NCBI GenBank assembly: GCA_002749065.1
Contig: PDTX01000003.1
Coordinates: 1 to 64,000 of the forward strand
Source: Bacteroidia bacterium
GTDB taxonomy: Bacteria > Bacteroidota > Bacteroidia > Bacteroidales > CAJPTX01
DNA length: 64,000 bases
Direction: 5' to 3'
Every line of letters starts with the position of its first letter. Position 1 is the stretch's first letter. A program made the position numbers and the translations under genes. A model generated the notes under the pieces. The model saw only the letters and a list, made by a program, of their open reading frames with translations, was not told the origin of the DNA and did no database searches. Positions 20,539 to 31,502 of this stretch are shown here, one piece after another.

Positions 20539-20574
20539 GAAAAAAAATCCCCTGCGACACGGGCCGCAGGGGAT
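20539..20574 (-). terminator. Intrinsic terminator of the DUF1266 gene, possibly bidirectional
   Basis: ATCCCCTGCG-acacgggc-CGCAGGGGAT; minus strand followed by T8. Confidence 0.85.
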
Positions 20575-20597
20575 GGAAAATCTGGAAAACCGTGGGG

Positions 20598-21386
20598 CTA
20601 CCACGCGAGGCGCATCCAGGGGCTCTTCTCCTGCTCGAGCAGCAGCTTCACGGTGGCATCCTGCGCATCGAGCGAATCCCACATCAGGCTGCGGCCGATG
20701 ATGTAGCTCTTGCCGAAGTCCGCCCAGGAGCTGAGCGACGATTTGCTGACCATGGCGTTGGCCCGCTCGATGTAGTCCCACGCCTCGCGCTCGTTGATGT
20801 AGCCCAGGTCGAAGGCGCAGCGGGCCAGTATGACCGCCTGCTCGGCATCGAAGCCCACCGCCCCGTACTTCAGGACGTCCTCATCGTTCTGTATTGCAAG
20901 GCGCTTGAGCTCGGGTAGCTGCTTGAGGAGGTCTTTGGTCAGCTCGAGCAGGTATTCGTAGAGGTCCTTATTGTCGCCAGCGGCATCGTGCAGGAAGTCC
21001 TTCCTCTTGGTCCCGTCCTCCAGCTTGGCCGCGCCGTAGATTATGGGTATGAGGGAGGCGAACTGGCCGCTCAGGCGGAACTCGATTTCCCTTCTGACCT
21101 CCTCGGTGTTTTGGAGATTGTAGCGCTGATTGAGGTAGATTGTCACGAAGCGACGTCGGCTCTCGCCCAGGGCAAGGGTATTATGGAAGCCGAGCAGGTA
21201 CTCGCAGGTGGCTGCGCCGATGGCCAGCATCCGCTGCTCCTTCTCCGAGAGGGTGCTGTTCTTGTCCATGCGGTAATTGCTGAGGATATCCTTTGCCTCC
21301 CTCATGCGGGGTAGGACCTTCGTGTAGAAGTACCAGGCGCCGTAGATGACCACGGCAATTAGGATAAGGTAGTTAATGTAGTCCAT
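20598..21386 (-). CDS. DUF1266 domain-containing membrane-anchored protein
   Basis: N-terminal TM; C-terminal AVILARCAFDLGYINEREAWDYIERANAMVSKSSLSSWADFGKSYIIGRSLMW matches the DUF1266 pattern. Confidence 0.8.
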   Translation of the reverse strand: MDYINYLILIAVVIYGAWYFYTKVLPRMREAKDILSNYRMDKNSTLSEKEQRMLAIGAATCEYLLGFHNTLALGESRRRFVTIYLNQRYNLQNTEEVRREIEFRLSGQFASLIPIIYGAAKLEDGTKRKDFLHDAAGDNKDLYEYLLELTKDLLKQLPELKRLAIQNDEDVLKYGAVGFDAEQAVILARCAFDLGYINEREAWDYIERANAMVSKSSLSSWADFGKSYIIGRSLMWDSLDAQDATVKLLLEQEKSPWMRLAW

Positions 21387-21469
21387 CGCTCGAGTTTTTC
21401 TTTGTACTTTATTGGGTACTTATCTAAATCGCATCAGAAGCCCTAAGCGTGAAGCTCCCTTCTGCGCGA

Positions 21470-21477
21470 CAAAGGTA
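21470..21477 (-). promoter_or_regulatory. -7 box TACCTTTG upstream of the DUF1266 gene
   Basis: CAAAGGTA on + strand, ~84 nt upstream of the start; no clear -33 element. Confidence 0.45.
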
Positions 21478-21579
21478 ATTATTATACTGATATGTACGCT
21501 GCGTGGGGATGAAAATATGCTTACATTCCCCTCATTTTTTAGCATTTACCGGGTGGAGCGTGGTCTGGATTTCACACTT

Positions 21580-21610
21580 ATTGCGACGATGGTTTTTTTG
21601 TCTACCTTTG
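21580..21610 (+). promoter_or_regulatory. Bacteroidota-type promoter for the WGR-domain gene
   Basis: ATTG (21580-21583), 19 nt, TACCTTTG (21603-21610). Confidence 0.6.
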
Positions 21611-21717
21611 TCTGCTGGAATGCGCCACCTCCCGCCACATGGCGTGGCGGGCATGGCCTTGGTGGGAGTCTGATTACAAACTGCAGTGTAATTGCATAAT
21701 CTATAAGTCACAGTATC

Positions 21718-23133
21718 ATGAAAGTATACCTGGAGAGCCGGGATAGCAGCGCGAAGAATTTCTGGGAGGTCGAGGTCATCGGCCGCGTCCAGACCCTCCG
21801 CTACGGGATGGCGGGCTGCGAGGGTCGCGAGAAGGTCAAGGAGTTCGAGAGCGAGGAGGCGGCCGTGAAGGATGCCGAGAAGCGCGTCGCGGCCAAGCGC
21901 CGTGAGGGCTACACCGACGCGGTGAACCTCATGGAGGAGCCGGACGGGGGGGCGAGCACCATCGATTGCGGGCCCATCCCGGGGGATAAGCTCGCCCTCT
22001 TCACCCCGGAGCGTCTCCGGCGGACCAGCGGTTTCCGGGCCAGCTACTGGAAGCGGAAGGTGGGCGAGCTGCTGCGCGGCACGGTGTACCTCAACTCGAC
22101 GCGCCTTGAGCCCAGGGAGGACCCGGTGTGGCTCGTGCCCCAGTTCGAGGCGATGGCCCGGTGGGAGCTGCCCGGCGTGGAGAAGCGCGTGGACCGCAAC
22201 GCGGAGGGGCACGTCGTGGCCATACGCTACCTCGTGAACGGGCTGGAAATCCTCGTGCTGGAGCGGCTCGACTTCCTCGGCAACGGGTGGATAGACGGCC
22301 GGATACGCCCTTTCTTCACCCCCGAGGACGAGGTCGGGTTGCCCTTCGGGCGCAAGCGCGACATCGTGGGGGGCACGCATAGCTTCCTGTCGAAGTACCT
22401 GGCCTTCTGCGTGGAGCATCTCGAGCGCGTGGAGGACGAGGCGACCCGCAGCAGCAAGGACGCGAAGGTGCGCTCGGTGGCCGAGAGCGGCATCGGCGTG
22501 GTGGTGCAGAACCTCATGGAGGGCACGGGCTACACGCACCGCCTCAAGGAGGGGAAGAGCACGGTGATGCTGCAGATAGACCTGCCCCAGGGCCACGACA
22601 CGCGCTACCTGGAGCTGAGCATGCCCCACAAGTCCTTCCTCAAGCGCGCCGGGGACGTGCTGCCCACCGTGCGCGTGGTGGAGGAGCTGCTCGCGCGCGT
22701 GGAGCTACCCTTCCTGCTGGGGAACCGGGATGGCGCGCCGGAGTGGGGGGTGATATTCCGCGAGCAGCTGCTGGACCTCTACCTCCGTCTCGATACGGAG
22801 GAGGCGATGGCCGCGGAGCGCGCACGGATTATCTCCGGGCAGGACGCGCTGCAGGAGGCCTTCCCCGAGGTCATGGCCGGGATGGGCTACGAGTGGTCGG
22901 CCGACCTTTTCTGCTCGTACTACGCCTCCCTCTACAGCAAGTACCGCTCCGAGAGCGACGTGTACCCCGCCGTGCTGCACGTGCAGATGCCCGAGCGCAA
23001 GGTGCTGCACCTGCTCTTCGACTACACGAGCTACCCCCAGGCCCTGGGCCTCATACAGCCCACCGTGGAGCTCGTAGCCCAGGCGATGGCGGATGCCCCC
23101 CTGCCCTTCAAGTACAAGACCCCGAGGGGGTAG
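21718..23133 (+). CDS. WGR domain-containing protein with uncharacterised C-terminal region (~400 aa)
   Basis: N-terminal VYLESRDSSAKNFWEVEVIGRVQTLRYGMAGCEGREKVKEFESEEAAVKDAEKRVAAKRREGY fits the WGR pattern. Confidence 0.8.
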   Translation: MKVYLESRDSSAKNFWEVEVIGRVQTLRYGMAGCEGREKVKEFESEEAAVKDAEKRVAAKRREGYTDAVNLMEEPDGGASTIDCGPIPGDKLALFTPERLRRTSGFRASYWKRKVGELLRGTVYLNSTRLEPREDPVWLVPQFEAMARWELPGVEKRVDRNAEGHVVAIRYLVNGLEILVLERLDFLGNGWIDGRIRPFFTPEDEVGLPFGRKRDIVGGTHSFLSKYLAFCVEHLERVEDEATRSSKDAKVRSVAESGIGVVVQNLMEGTGYTHRLKEGKSTVMLQIDLPQGHDTRYLELSMPHKSFLKRAGDVLPTVRVVEELLARVELPFLLGNRDGAPEWGVIFREQLLDLYLRLDTEEAMAAERARIISGQDALQEAFPEVMAGMGYEWSADLFCSYYASLYSKYRSESDVYPAVLHVQMPERKVLHLLFDYTSYPQALGLIQPTVELVAQAMADAPLPFKYKTPRG

Positions 23134-23318
23134 GGGAGGGGGATGCGCCGCCCGGGCCAAGTCGAAAGGCCGCTTTTCGCGCCTTCCCAACCCCTAATAT
23201 ATGGGGCGATTGCGCCGCATTGCAATAAAAAATACTACTTTTGCGACTAGAAGAATTCTGAGGCTCCGGGCAGCGGGCCGCAGAGCGGGGAATACGTAAC
23301 GCTTTCTAGACGGGGAAT

Positions 23319-24386
23319 ATGGCCGAGAAGGAGAACAATACGGTGCTTTCGGGTGATCGCTTCGAGCAGATGGACCCCGATAGGCGCAAGGCGCTGGCGC
23401 TGGCGCTCGAGAAGATAGAGAAGGACTACGGCAAGGGGGCTGTCATGTCGATGAGCGAGGGGGTGCACGAGGACGTGGCGGTAATCCCCTCGGGGTCCAT
23501 CATGCTGGACTGCGCGCTGGGCATCGGCGGTTTCCCCCGGGGGCGCGTGATTGAGATCTACGGCCCGGAGTCGTCCGGGAAGACCACCCTGGCCATCCAC
23601 GCCATCGCGCAGGTGCAGAAGCTGGGCGGGGTGGCCGCCATCATCGACGCCGAGCACGCCTTCGACCCGAGCTACGCGGCGAACCTGGGGGTGGACATGT
23701 CCTTCCTGCTGATTTCGCAGCCCGACAACGGGGAGCAGGCCCTCGAGATCGTGGAGCAGCTGGTGCGCTCCGGGGCGGTGGACCTGGTGGTGGTGGACTC
23801 CGTGGCGGCGCTCACGCCCAAGGCGGAGATCGAGGGCGATATGGGCGACGCGAAGGTGGGCCTCCAGGCCCGGCTCATGTCGCAGGCGCTCCGCAAGCTC
23901 ACCGGCACCATCAGCAAGACGCAGACGGCGTGCATCTTCATCAACCAGCTACGGGACAAAATCGGCGGCATGGCCTTCGGCCCCACCGAGACCACCACGG
24001 GGGGGAACGCCCTGAAGTTCTACGCCTCCCTGCGGATAGACATCCGGAAGTCCACGGCCATAAAGGACTCGAACGATGAGCAGCTGGGCAACCGGGTGCG
24101 GATACGAATCGTGAAGAACAAGATGTCGCCGCCCTTCCGCCGCCTGGAGTGCGACCTAATCTACGGGGAGGGCCTCTCGCGGGGCGGCGAGCTGATGGAC
24201 CTGGGGATGCAGTACGGCCTCATCCAGAAGAGCGGCGCGTGGTTCAGCTACGAGGGTACGAAGCTGGGCCAAGGGCGGGAGAACGTCCGCCGCCTGCTCA
24301 ACGACAACGCGGAGCTGGCCGACGAGCTGGAGGCGAAGATACGGGAGCGGATCGCCGAGGACCCCTCCAAGCTGAAGTTCGTGTAG
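23319..24386 (+). CDS. recA: Recombinase RecA
   Basis: [50 protein letters not shown]. Confidence 0.99.
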   Translation: MAEKENNTVLSGDRFEQMDPDRRKALALALEKIEKDYGKGAVMSMSEGVHEDVAVIPSGSIMLDCALGIGGFPRGRVIEIYGPESSGKTTLAIHAIAQVQKLGGVAAIIDAEHAFDPSYAANLGVDMSFLLISQPDNGEQALEIVEQLVRSGAVDLVVVDSVAALTPKAEIEGDMGDAKVGLQARLMSQALRKLTGTISKTQTACIFINQLRDKIGGMAFGPTETTTGGNALKFYASLRIDIRKSTAIKDSNDEQLGNRVRIRIVKNKMSPPFRRLECDLIYGEGLSRGGELMDLGMQYGLIQKSGAWFSYEGTKLGQGRENVRRLLNDNAELADELEAKIRERIAEDPSKLKFV

Positions 24387-24517
24387 TTCTATGGAGTTTT
24401 GCCCCCGGCGCTGGTGGCCTTCCGCCGCCCCGGCGTGTTGGTACTGGGCTTGACAATTTGGTGTATAGTCTGTGCGGGTGAGAGTGAGAGCCCTGCGAGT
24501 ACTTTGATTAGGAGGTA

Positions 24518-26824
24518 ATGATGATGGACGAGAATACGAGAAAGGATATGCCCGAGCTTTCGGGGCAGTCGCCCTGTGCAGAGGAGCAGGGCGCTTTGGC
24601 CGGTGCGCCGGTAGAGCCAGTGGCCCAGGAGGCGCCGCGGGCTGAGGTGGACGAGGCGCCGGTGGCCACGGATGGGGTGCAGACCCCCGTGTGCGCCGCG
24701 GAGCCACCGGCCGTGGATGCGCCCGCTATGGAGCTGGAGCAGGTGCCGTCCGTTGCGCCGGGGATGGACGAGGCGCCGGTGGCCACGGATGGGGTGCAGA
24801 CCCCCGCGTGCGCCGTGGAGCCACCGGCCGTGGATGCGCCCGCCATGGAGCTGGAGCAGGTGCCGTCCGTTGCGCCGGGGATGGACGAGGCGCCGGTGGC
24901 CACGGATGGTGTGCAGGCCCCCGCGTGTGCCGCAGCATCGCCCGCCGTAGATGCGCCCGCCCTGGAGCTGGAGCAGGTGCCGTCCGTTGCGCCGGGGATG
25001 GATGCAACCCCGGAGGAGGCGAAGGTGTCCGAGGCGGCGGAGCTGGAGGAGGGGAACGAGCTGGACAGCCTGGACCCCTTGAGCTTTGCCGAGCTGGTGG
25101 CCCTGATGGAGGCGAAGATGGCCGAGCCGATAACGGCCCAGCTCCGCATGGCGGTGGAGGACATCAAGACGGTGTTCTACCGCAAGGTGCGGGCCCAGCA
25201 CGAGGAGGAGCGTCGCCAGTACGACCGTGCGCAGCGCGAGGCCGAGGAGGCGGGCGCCGGGGGCGAGGGGGATGAGGGCTTCACCCCGTCCAGCATCGCG
25301 GAGCTACCCCGCTTCCAGGAGCTGTACTCGCAGTTCAAGGAGGCGAAGAACGCGCACCGTCGCCGGGTGGAGCAGGAGCAGGAGCAGAACCTGGTGGCCA
25401 AGCGGCGCATTATAGACGAGATTTTGGCCCTGACCACGCGCGCCGAGGTGAAGGGGGCAACCTTCAACGAGTTCGACGAGCTCCGCAAGCAGTGGAAGGA
25501 GGTCGGCTTCGTACCCCAGCGCGAGGTGGACAACCTCTACAAGTCGTACACGCACGCGGTGGAGCAGTTCTTCGACTACCTGAACATCAACCGCGAGCTG
25601 CGGGACCTGGACCACAAGAAGAACTTCGACGCGAAGACCGCGCTCTGTAACCGGGCCGAGGAGCTGATAGTGATGCCCGACCCGGTGGAGGCCTTCCGCC
25701 GCCTACAGGACCTGCATGCGCAGTGGAAGGAGATAGGCCCGGTGATGCGGGAGAAGAGCGACGAGATATGGGAGCGCTTCTCGGCGGCCACGGCCCGCAT
25801 CAACACCCGCCACCGGGAGCACTTCGAGGCCCTGAAGGTGAAGTACGAGGAGAACCTCGTGCGGAAGGAGGCTTTGTGCGCGGAGCTGGAGGAGCTGCTG
25901 GCCAGGGAGCGCAGCGCGCTCAAGCAGTGGTTCCAGGACTCGGAGCGGGTGGTGGCCATGCAGCAGGAGTGGCGCAAGATAGGCCCGGTGCCGCGCAAGC
26001 ACAATGCCCGGATATGGGACCGTTTCCAGGAGCTCTGCGAGAAGTTCTTCACGGGGCGTAGGGAGTTCGAGAAGGGCGTTCGGGCTGAGGGGCAGGTGAA
26101 TATCCAGAAGAAGCTGGACCTGTGCGTGCAGGCCGAGGCGCTCAAGGACAGCCAGGACTGGAGCGCGACGACCAAGGAGCTCATCGAGCTGCAGAACCAG
26201 TGGAAGCAGGTGGGCTACACGCCCTACAAGAAGGGGAACGAGCTCTGGACGCGCTTCCGCACGGCGATGGACTTCTTCTTCGAGGCGCGGAACAAGGCCC
26301 AGGCCTCGGCCCGCGACAGCCAGCGGGAGAACCTCAAGCTCAAGCAGGCCATCATCGAGGAGCTGCGTGCCTACCAGCCCGGTGAGGATGTGCAGGTGTC
26401 GGTCGAGTGGCTCAAGCAGATACAGAACCGCTGGAGCGAGATCGGCTTCGTGCCCTTCAAGCAGAAGGATGCTGTGCAGCAGCAGTACCGCAAGGAGATA
26501 GACCGCCTCTACGACATGCTGCGCGTCGACCGGCTGGAGCAGAACATGGAGACCTTCAAGACCCGGGTGGACGGGATGAAGGGGCAGGACGACGGGGCCC
26601 TCTCGCGGGAGAAGAGCCGCCTGAACGCCAAGGTGCGCGCCCTGGAGGCCGAGAAGCGGCAGATGGAGAACAACCTGAGCTTCTTCTCGTCGAGCTCGTC
26701 GGACAACCCGGTGCTCTCCCGCTTCCAGTCGCAGCTCGAGGGGCTGGACCAGGAGATCGCCCTCCTGCGCGAGAAGATGAAGCACGTCGACAAGGCGGCC
26801 AAGGAGGACAGCGCGGAGGAGTAG
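24518..26824 (+). CDS. DUF349 domain-containing protein with repetitive acidic N-terminal linker
   Basis: Multiple W-K-x-[IV]-G-[PFY]-[TV]-P DUF349 repeats (QWKEVGFVPQREVDNLYKSY, QWKEIGPVMREKSDEIWERF, WRKIGPVPRKHNARIWDRF). Confidence 0.9.
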   Translation: MMMDENTRKDMPELSGQSPCAEEQGALAGAPVEPVAQEAPRAEVDEAPVATDGVQTPVCAAEPPAVDAPAMELEQVPSVAPGMDEAPVATDGVQTPACAVEPPAVDAPAMELEQVPSVAPGMDEAPVATDGVQAPACAAASPAVDAPALELEQVPSVAPGMDATPEEAKVSEAAELEEGNELDSLDPLSFAELVALMEAKMAEPITAQLRMAVEDIKTVFYRKVRAQHEEERRQYDRAQREAEEAGAGGEGDEGFTPSSIAELPRFQELYSQFKEAKNAHRRRVEQEQEQNLVAKRRIIDEILALTTRAEVKGATFNEFDELRKQWKEVGFVPQREVDNLYKSYTHAVEQFFDYLNINRELRDLDHKKNFDAKTALCNRAEELIVMPDPVEAFRRLQDLHAQWKEIGPVMREKSDEIWERFSAATARINTRHREHFEALKVKYEENLVRKEALCAELEELLARERSALKQWFQDSERVVAMQQEWRKIGPVPRKHNARIWDRFQELCEKFFTGRREFEKGVRAEGQVNIQKKLDLCVQAEALKDSQDWSATTKELIELQNQWKQVGYTPYKKGNELWTRFRTAMDFFFEARNKAQASARDSQRENLKLKQAIIEELRAYQPGEDVQVSVEWLKQIQNRWSEIGFVPFKQKDAVQQQYRKEIDRLYDMLRVDRLEQNMETFKTRVDGMKGQDDGALSREKSRLNAKVRALEAEKRQMENNLSFFSSSSSDNPVLSRFQSQLEGLDQEIALLREKMKHVDKAAKEDSAEE
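24650..25000 (+). repeat. Three tandem 117-bp (39-aa) repeats inside the DUF349 gene
   Basis: DEAPVATDGVQ[TA]P[VA]CA...VDAPA[ML]ELEQVPSVAPGM at 24650, 24767 and 24884. Confidence 0.95.
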
Positions 26825-26875
26825 GTTCGGGCTGGCGGCGCGCGTTTGGAATAATAGTTCGGAAGGAGTAATTGA

Positions 26876-28525
<1,650 letters not shown>

Positions 28526-28609
28526 CGGTGCAGATTCCGATTAGAGTAGTACATCAATTGCAAACCTCCCCAGCGGTTCAATGCCTGGCTGGGGCGCATA
28601 GACGATTTC

Positions 28610-30469
28610 ATGGATAGGCAGTCGATAACGGGATTCGTCCTCATAGCCCTGATTCTCACGGGCTATTTTTTCTACACCAAGCCCAGCGATGAGGAGATAG
28701 CCCGCATGCAGCGGGAGCGCGATTCGGTGGAGGCGGTGCGAGCACGGGAGCAGGAGCAGCAGCAAATGGCCCAGACCAATGGGCAGTCCGCCTCGCCATC
28801 CGCGGGTGGTGGCGCAATGCTCGATTCGCTCTTCGTGCAGGACTCGCTCGTGCAGCAGTACCACCTGCGCAACGACAAGCTGGACCTGACGGTGGAGTCG
28901 CTGGGGGCCTACATCTCCGACGCGCATATCCGCGGCTTCAAGACCTGGGACGGCGACTCGCTGCGCCTGTTCTCCGGGAGCGGGAACGGGATGGTGCTCA
29001 ACTTCTTCGCGAAGGGCGTGCCGGTGTCGACGGGCCAGCTGAACTTCTCGCTGGCCAGCCCGCTGCAGGGGCTGACGGCCCAGGCCCAGGGCGATACGGC
29101 GCGCATGACCCTGGTGGCCCGGATGCCGGAAGGGGCCAAAATCGTGGTGGACTACGCGCTGCCCTTCGGGAGTTACATGCCCAGCCTCCGCTTCCGCCTG
29201 GACGGTATGCGCAGGGTGCTACCCTCCAACAGCAACTCGGTGGACATGCAGTGGAGCATGCGCTCGCCCCGCCAGGAGAAGAGTGTGGACCGGGAGCGCG
29301 AGTACACGATGCTGACCTACCAGGCCGCCAACGGGGACTTCGAGGAGATGGCCGCCACCGAGGACGGCGAGACCGAGCGGGTGAAGACCAAGATAGACTG
29401 GGTGGGCTTCAAGGAGCAGTTCTTCTCGGCCTTCCTGGTGAACCGCGAGCACTTCGAGTTCTCCGACCTGTCGGTGCGCGCCGTGTCGGGCGACGAGGTC
29501 ATCGCCGATTTCCGGGCGAACTTCATGCTGCCGCTCAGCGCCAAGCCCTCCACGGAGTACAACTTCGACCTCTACATGGGGCCGAACCTCTACAAGCTGC
29601 TGGAGGCCCAAGGGCAGGGCTTCGAGCAGGTGGTGCCCATGGGCGGATGGGTGATACGGTGGGTGAACAAGTACCTGGTTATCAACGTGTTCGACTGGCT
29701 CAACACCCGCATAGCGAGCTACGGCTTCATCATCCTGATTCTGACCCTGATGATAAAGCTGTTGGTCTTCCCGCTGACCTACAAGTCCTACACCAGCCAG
29801 GCGAAGATGCGGGTGCTCAAGCCGCTGATCGACGAGGTGAGCGCGAAGTACCCCAAGAAGGAGGACACGATGAAGAAGCAGTCGGCCGTCATGGCCCTCT
29901 ACCGCAAGGCCGGGGTCAACCCCATGGGCGGCTGCCTGCCGATGCTCATCCAGTTCCCCTTCCTGATCGCGATGTTCCGCTTCTTCCCGGCCTCCTTCGA
30001 GCTGCGGCAGAAGGGCTTCCTGTGGGCGAGCGACCTCTCGAGCTACGACTCCATCCTGAAGCTCCCCTTCAGCATCCCCTTCTACGGCGACCACGTCTCC
30101 CTCTTCACCCTCCTGATGGCCGTGGCCATGTACTTCTCCACGGCCATGAACATGAAGCAGACCGACGCGATGAACCAGCAGATGCCCGGCATGAAGTACA
30201 TGATGCTCTACTTCATGCCCCTGATGATGGTGGTCTGGTTCAACAGCTACTCCTCCGGCCTGAGCTACTACTACTTCCTGTCGATGTGCATCACCATCAT
30301 CCAGACGCTGGTCATCCGCCGGACCATCGACGAGAAGAAGCTCTTCGAGCGGCTGAAGAAGAACGCCGAGTCGGACAAGAAGCCGAAGCGCTCGGGCTTC
30401 ATGCAGCGCCTGGAGAAGATGCAGCGCGAGCAGCAGAAGAAGATGGAGCAGAAGGGGCGGGGACGCTAA
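28610..30469 (+). CDS. yidC: Membrane protein insertase YidC
   Basis: MDRQSITGFVLIALILTGYFF; NPMGGCLPMLIQFPFLIAMFRFFPASFELRQ. Confidence 0.97.
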   Translation: MDRQSITGFVLIALILTGYFFYTKPSDEEIARMQRERDSVEAVRAREQEQQQMAQTNGQSASPSAGGGAMLDSLFVQDSLVQQYHLRNDKLDLTVESLGAYISDAHIRGFKTWDGDSLRLFSGSGNGMVLNFFAKGVPVSTGQLNFSLASPLQGLTAQAQGDTARMTLVARMPEGAKIVVDYALPFGSYMPSLRFRLDGMRRVLPSNSNSVDMQWSMRSPRQEKSVDREREYTMLTYQAANGDFEEMAATEDGETERVKTKIDWVGFKEQFFSAFLVNREHFEFSDLSVRAVSGDEVIADFRANFMLPLSAKPSTEYNFDLYMGPNLYKLLEAQGQGFEQVVPMGGWVIRWVNKYLVINVFDWLNTRIASYGFIILILTLMIKLLVFPLTYKSYTSQAKMRVLKPLIDEVSAKYPKKEDTMKKQSAVMALYRKAGVNPMGGCLPMLIQFPFLIAMFRFFPASFELRQKGFLWASDLSSYDSILKLPFSIPFYGDHVSLFTLLMAVAMYFSTAMNMKQTDAMNQQMPGMKYMMLYFMPLMMVVWFNSYSSGLSYYYFLSMCITIIQTLVIRRTIDEKKLFERLKKNAESDKKPKRSGFMQRLEKMQREQQKKMEQKGRGR

Positions 30470-30487
30470 CTCTTATCCATTCGCACC

Positions 30488-31393
30488 GTGCGTCGGAAGC
30501 TGCTAGTCGTCCTCCTAATCATGCTCGCGGTCCTCTGCCTGATCGCCTTTGCGCTCCTGCAGTGCCCCGCACCCGGCCCGCAGCCCGAGGCCCCCGCCCC
30601 CAGCCCGGGGGTTGAGGAGCGCATTCCGGGGGGCTCAGGGGGGCAGGGCGACTTCCTCGGGCAGGACGTATCGGTCCTGCGCTCCATGGCCGAGCCGCTG
30701 CACGGGCGGGATGGCTACCCCGTGGTCCACCACGCGCACTACACGGTGGGCTACAGCACCCGGGAGGAGCACCCCGTGTGGGTGGCCTACACCCTGACGG
30801 CCGCGGAGACGAAGAAGCGCCACAAGCGCAGCAACCAATTCCGGCCGGACCCCTCCCTGCCCGAGATGGACGTGAGCACCCGCGACTACTCGCGCACCGG
30901 CTACGACAGGGGGCATCTGGCCCCGGCCGCCGATATGTCCTTCGACAAGCAGGCCATGCTGCAGTCCTTCTACCTGTCGAACGTGTGCCCCCAGCTCCCG
31001 GGCTTCAACCGGGGGGTGTGGTCGAGCCTCGAGGGCCGGGTGCGCGCCATCGCGTGGGCCTACGACTCGGTCTACGTGGTCACCGGCCCCCTCTTCCGCG
31101 ACACCCTCGGGTGGATTGGCGTCCGGCGGCACATCCCCGTCCCGAGCCACTTCTTCAAGGCCCTGCTGACCCCGGACCTCCAGCATGCCGTGGCCTTCGT
31201 GCTGGAGCACACCAGCGGCCGGGGGGCGAACGGGCGGCTGGACCCAGCCGAGCAGATTGGCCAGGGGGCCTGCTCCATCGACGAGCTGGAGGCCCTCTCC
31301 GGGCTGGACCTCTTCCCCCTGCTGCCCGACGAGCTGGAGCAGCGCCTCGAGGCCCAGCCGCCCGACCTGCATGTCTGGGGCCTGGCCGACTAG
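30488..31393 (+). CDS. DNA/RNA non-specific endonuclease (NucA family), membrane-anchored or secreted
   Basis: YDRGHLAPAADM active-site motif; N-terminal hydrophobic segment; GTG start. Confidence 0.88.
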   Translation: MRRKLLVVLLIMLAVLCLIAFALLQCPAPGPQPEAPAPSPGVEERIPGGSGGQGDFLGQDVSVLRSMAEPLHGRDGYPVVHHAHYTVGYSTREEHPVWVAYTLTAAETKKRHKRSNQFRPDPSLPEMDVSTRDYSRTGYDRGHLAPAADMSFDKQAMLQSFYLSNVCPQLPGFNRGVWSSLEGRVRAIAWAYDSVYVVTGPLFRDTLGWIGVRRHIPVPSHFFKALLTPDLQHAVAFVLEHTSGRGANGRLDPAEQIGQGACSIDELEALSGLDLFPLLPDELEQRLEAQPPDLHVWGLAD

Positions 31394-31502
31394 CTTTTTA
31401 TTTCCCCCGTGGCTTGCTACGAGTGGCGATTTTTGTAAATTAGAGGGGGAATAGCCTAGGGGTTTTCGTGCTAAGTCGTTGATATACAGTGGCTAGGAGC
31501 TG

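Noticed and set aside
21412-21699. 95-aa ORF MGTYLNRIRSPKREAPF... upstream of the WGR gene
   Set aside because: Spans the WGR promoter and a leader hairpin; non-protein-like composition and no domain signature.
20598-23133. Calling the WGR/DUF1266 locus a defence island or mobile element
   Set aside because: No integrase, transposase, direct repeats or tRNA boundary; flanked by core genes; kept only as a candidate gene pair.
30488-31393. NucA-type nuclease as part of a defence or toxin system
   Set aside because: Single gene with signal anchor between yidC and a glycosyltransferase; no immunity, secretion or defence neighbours.
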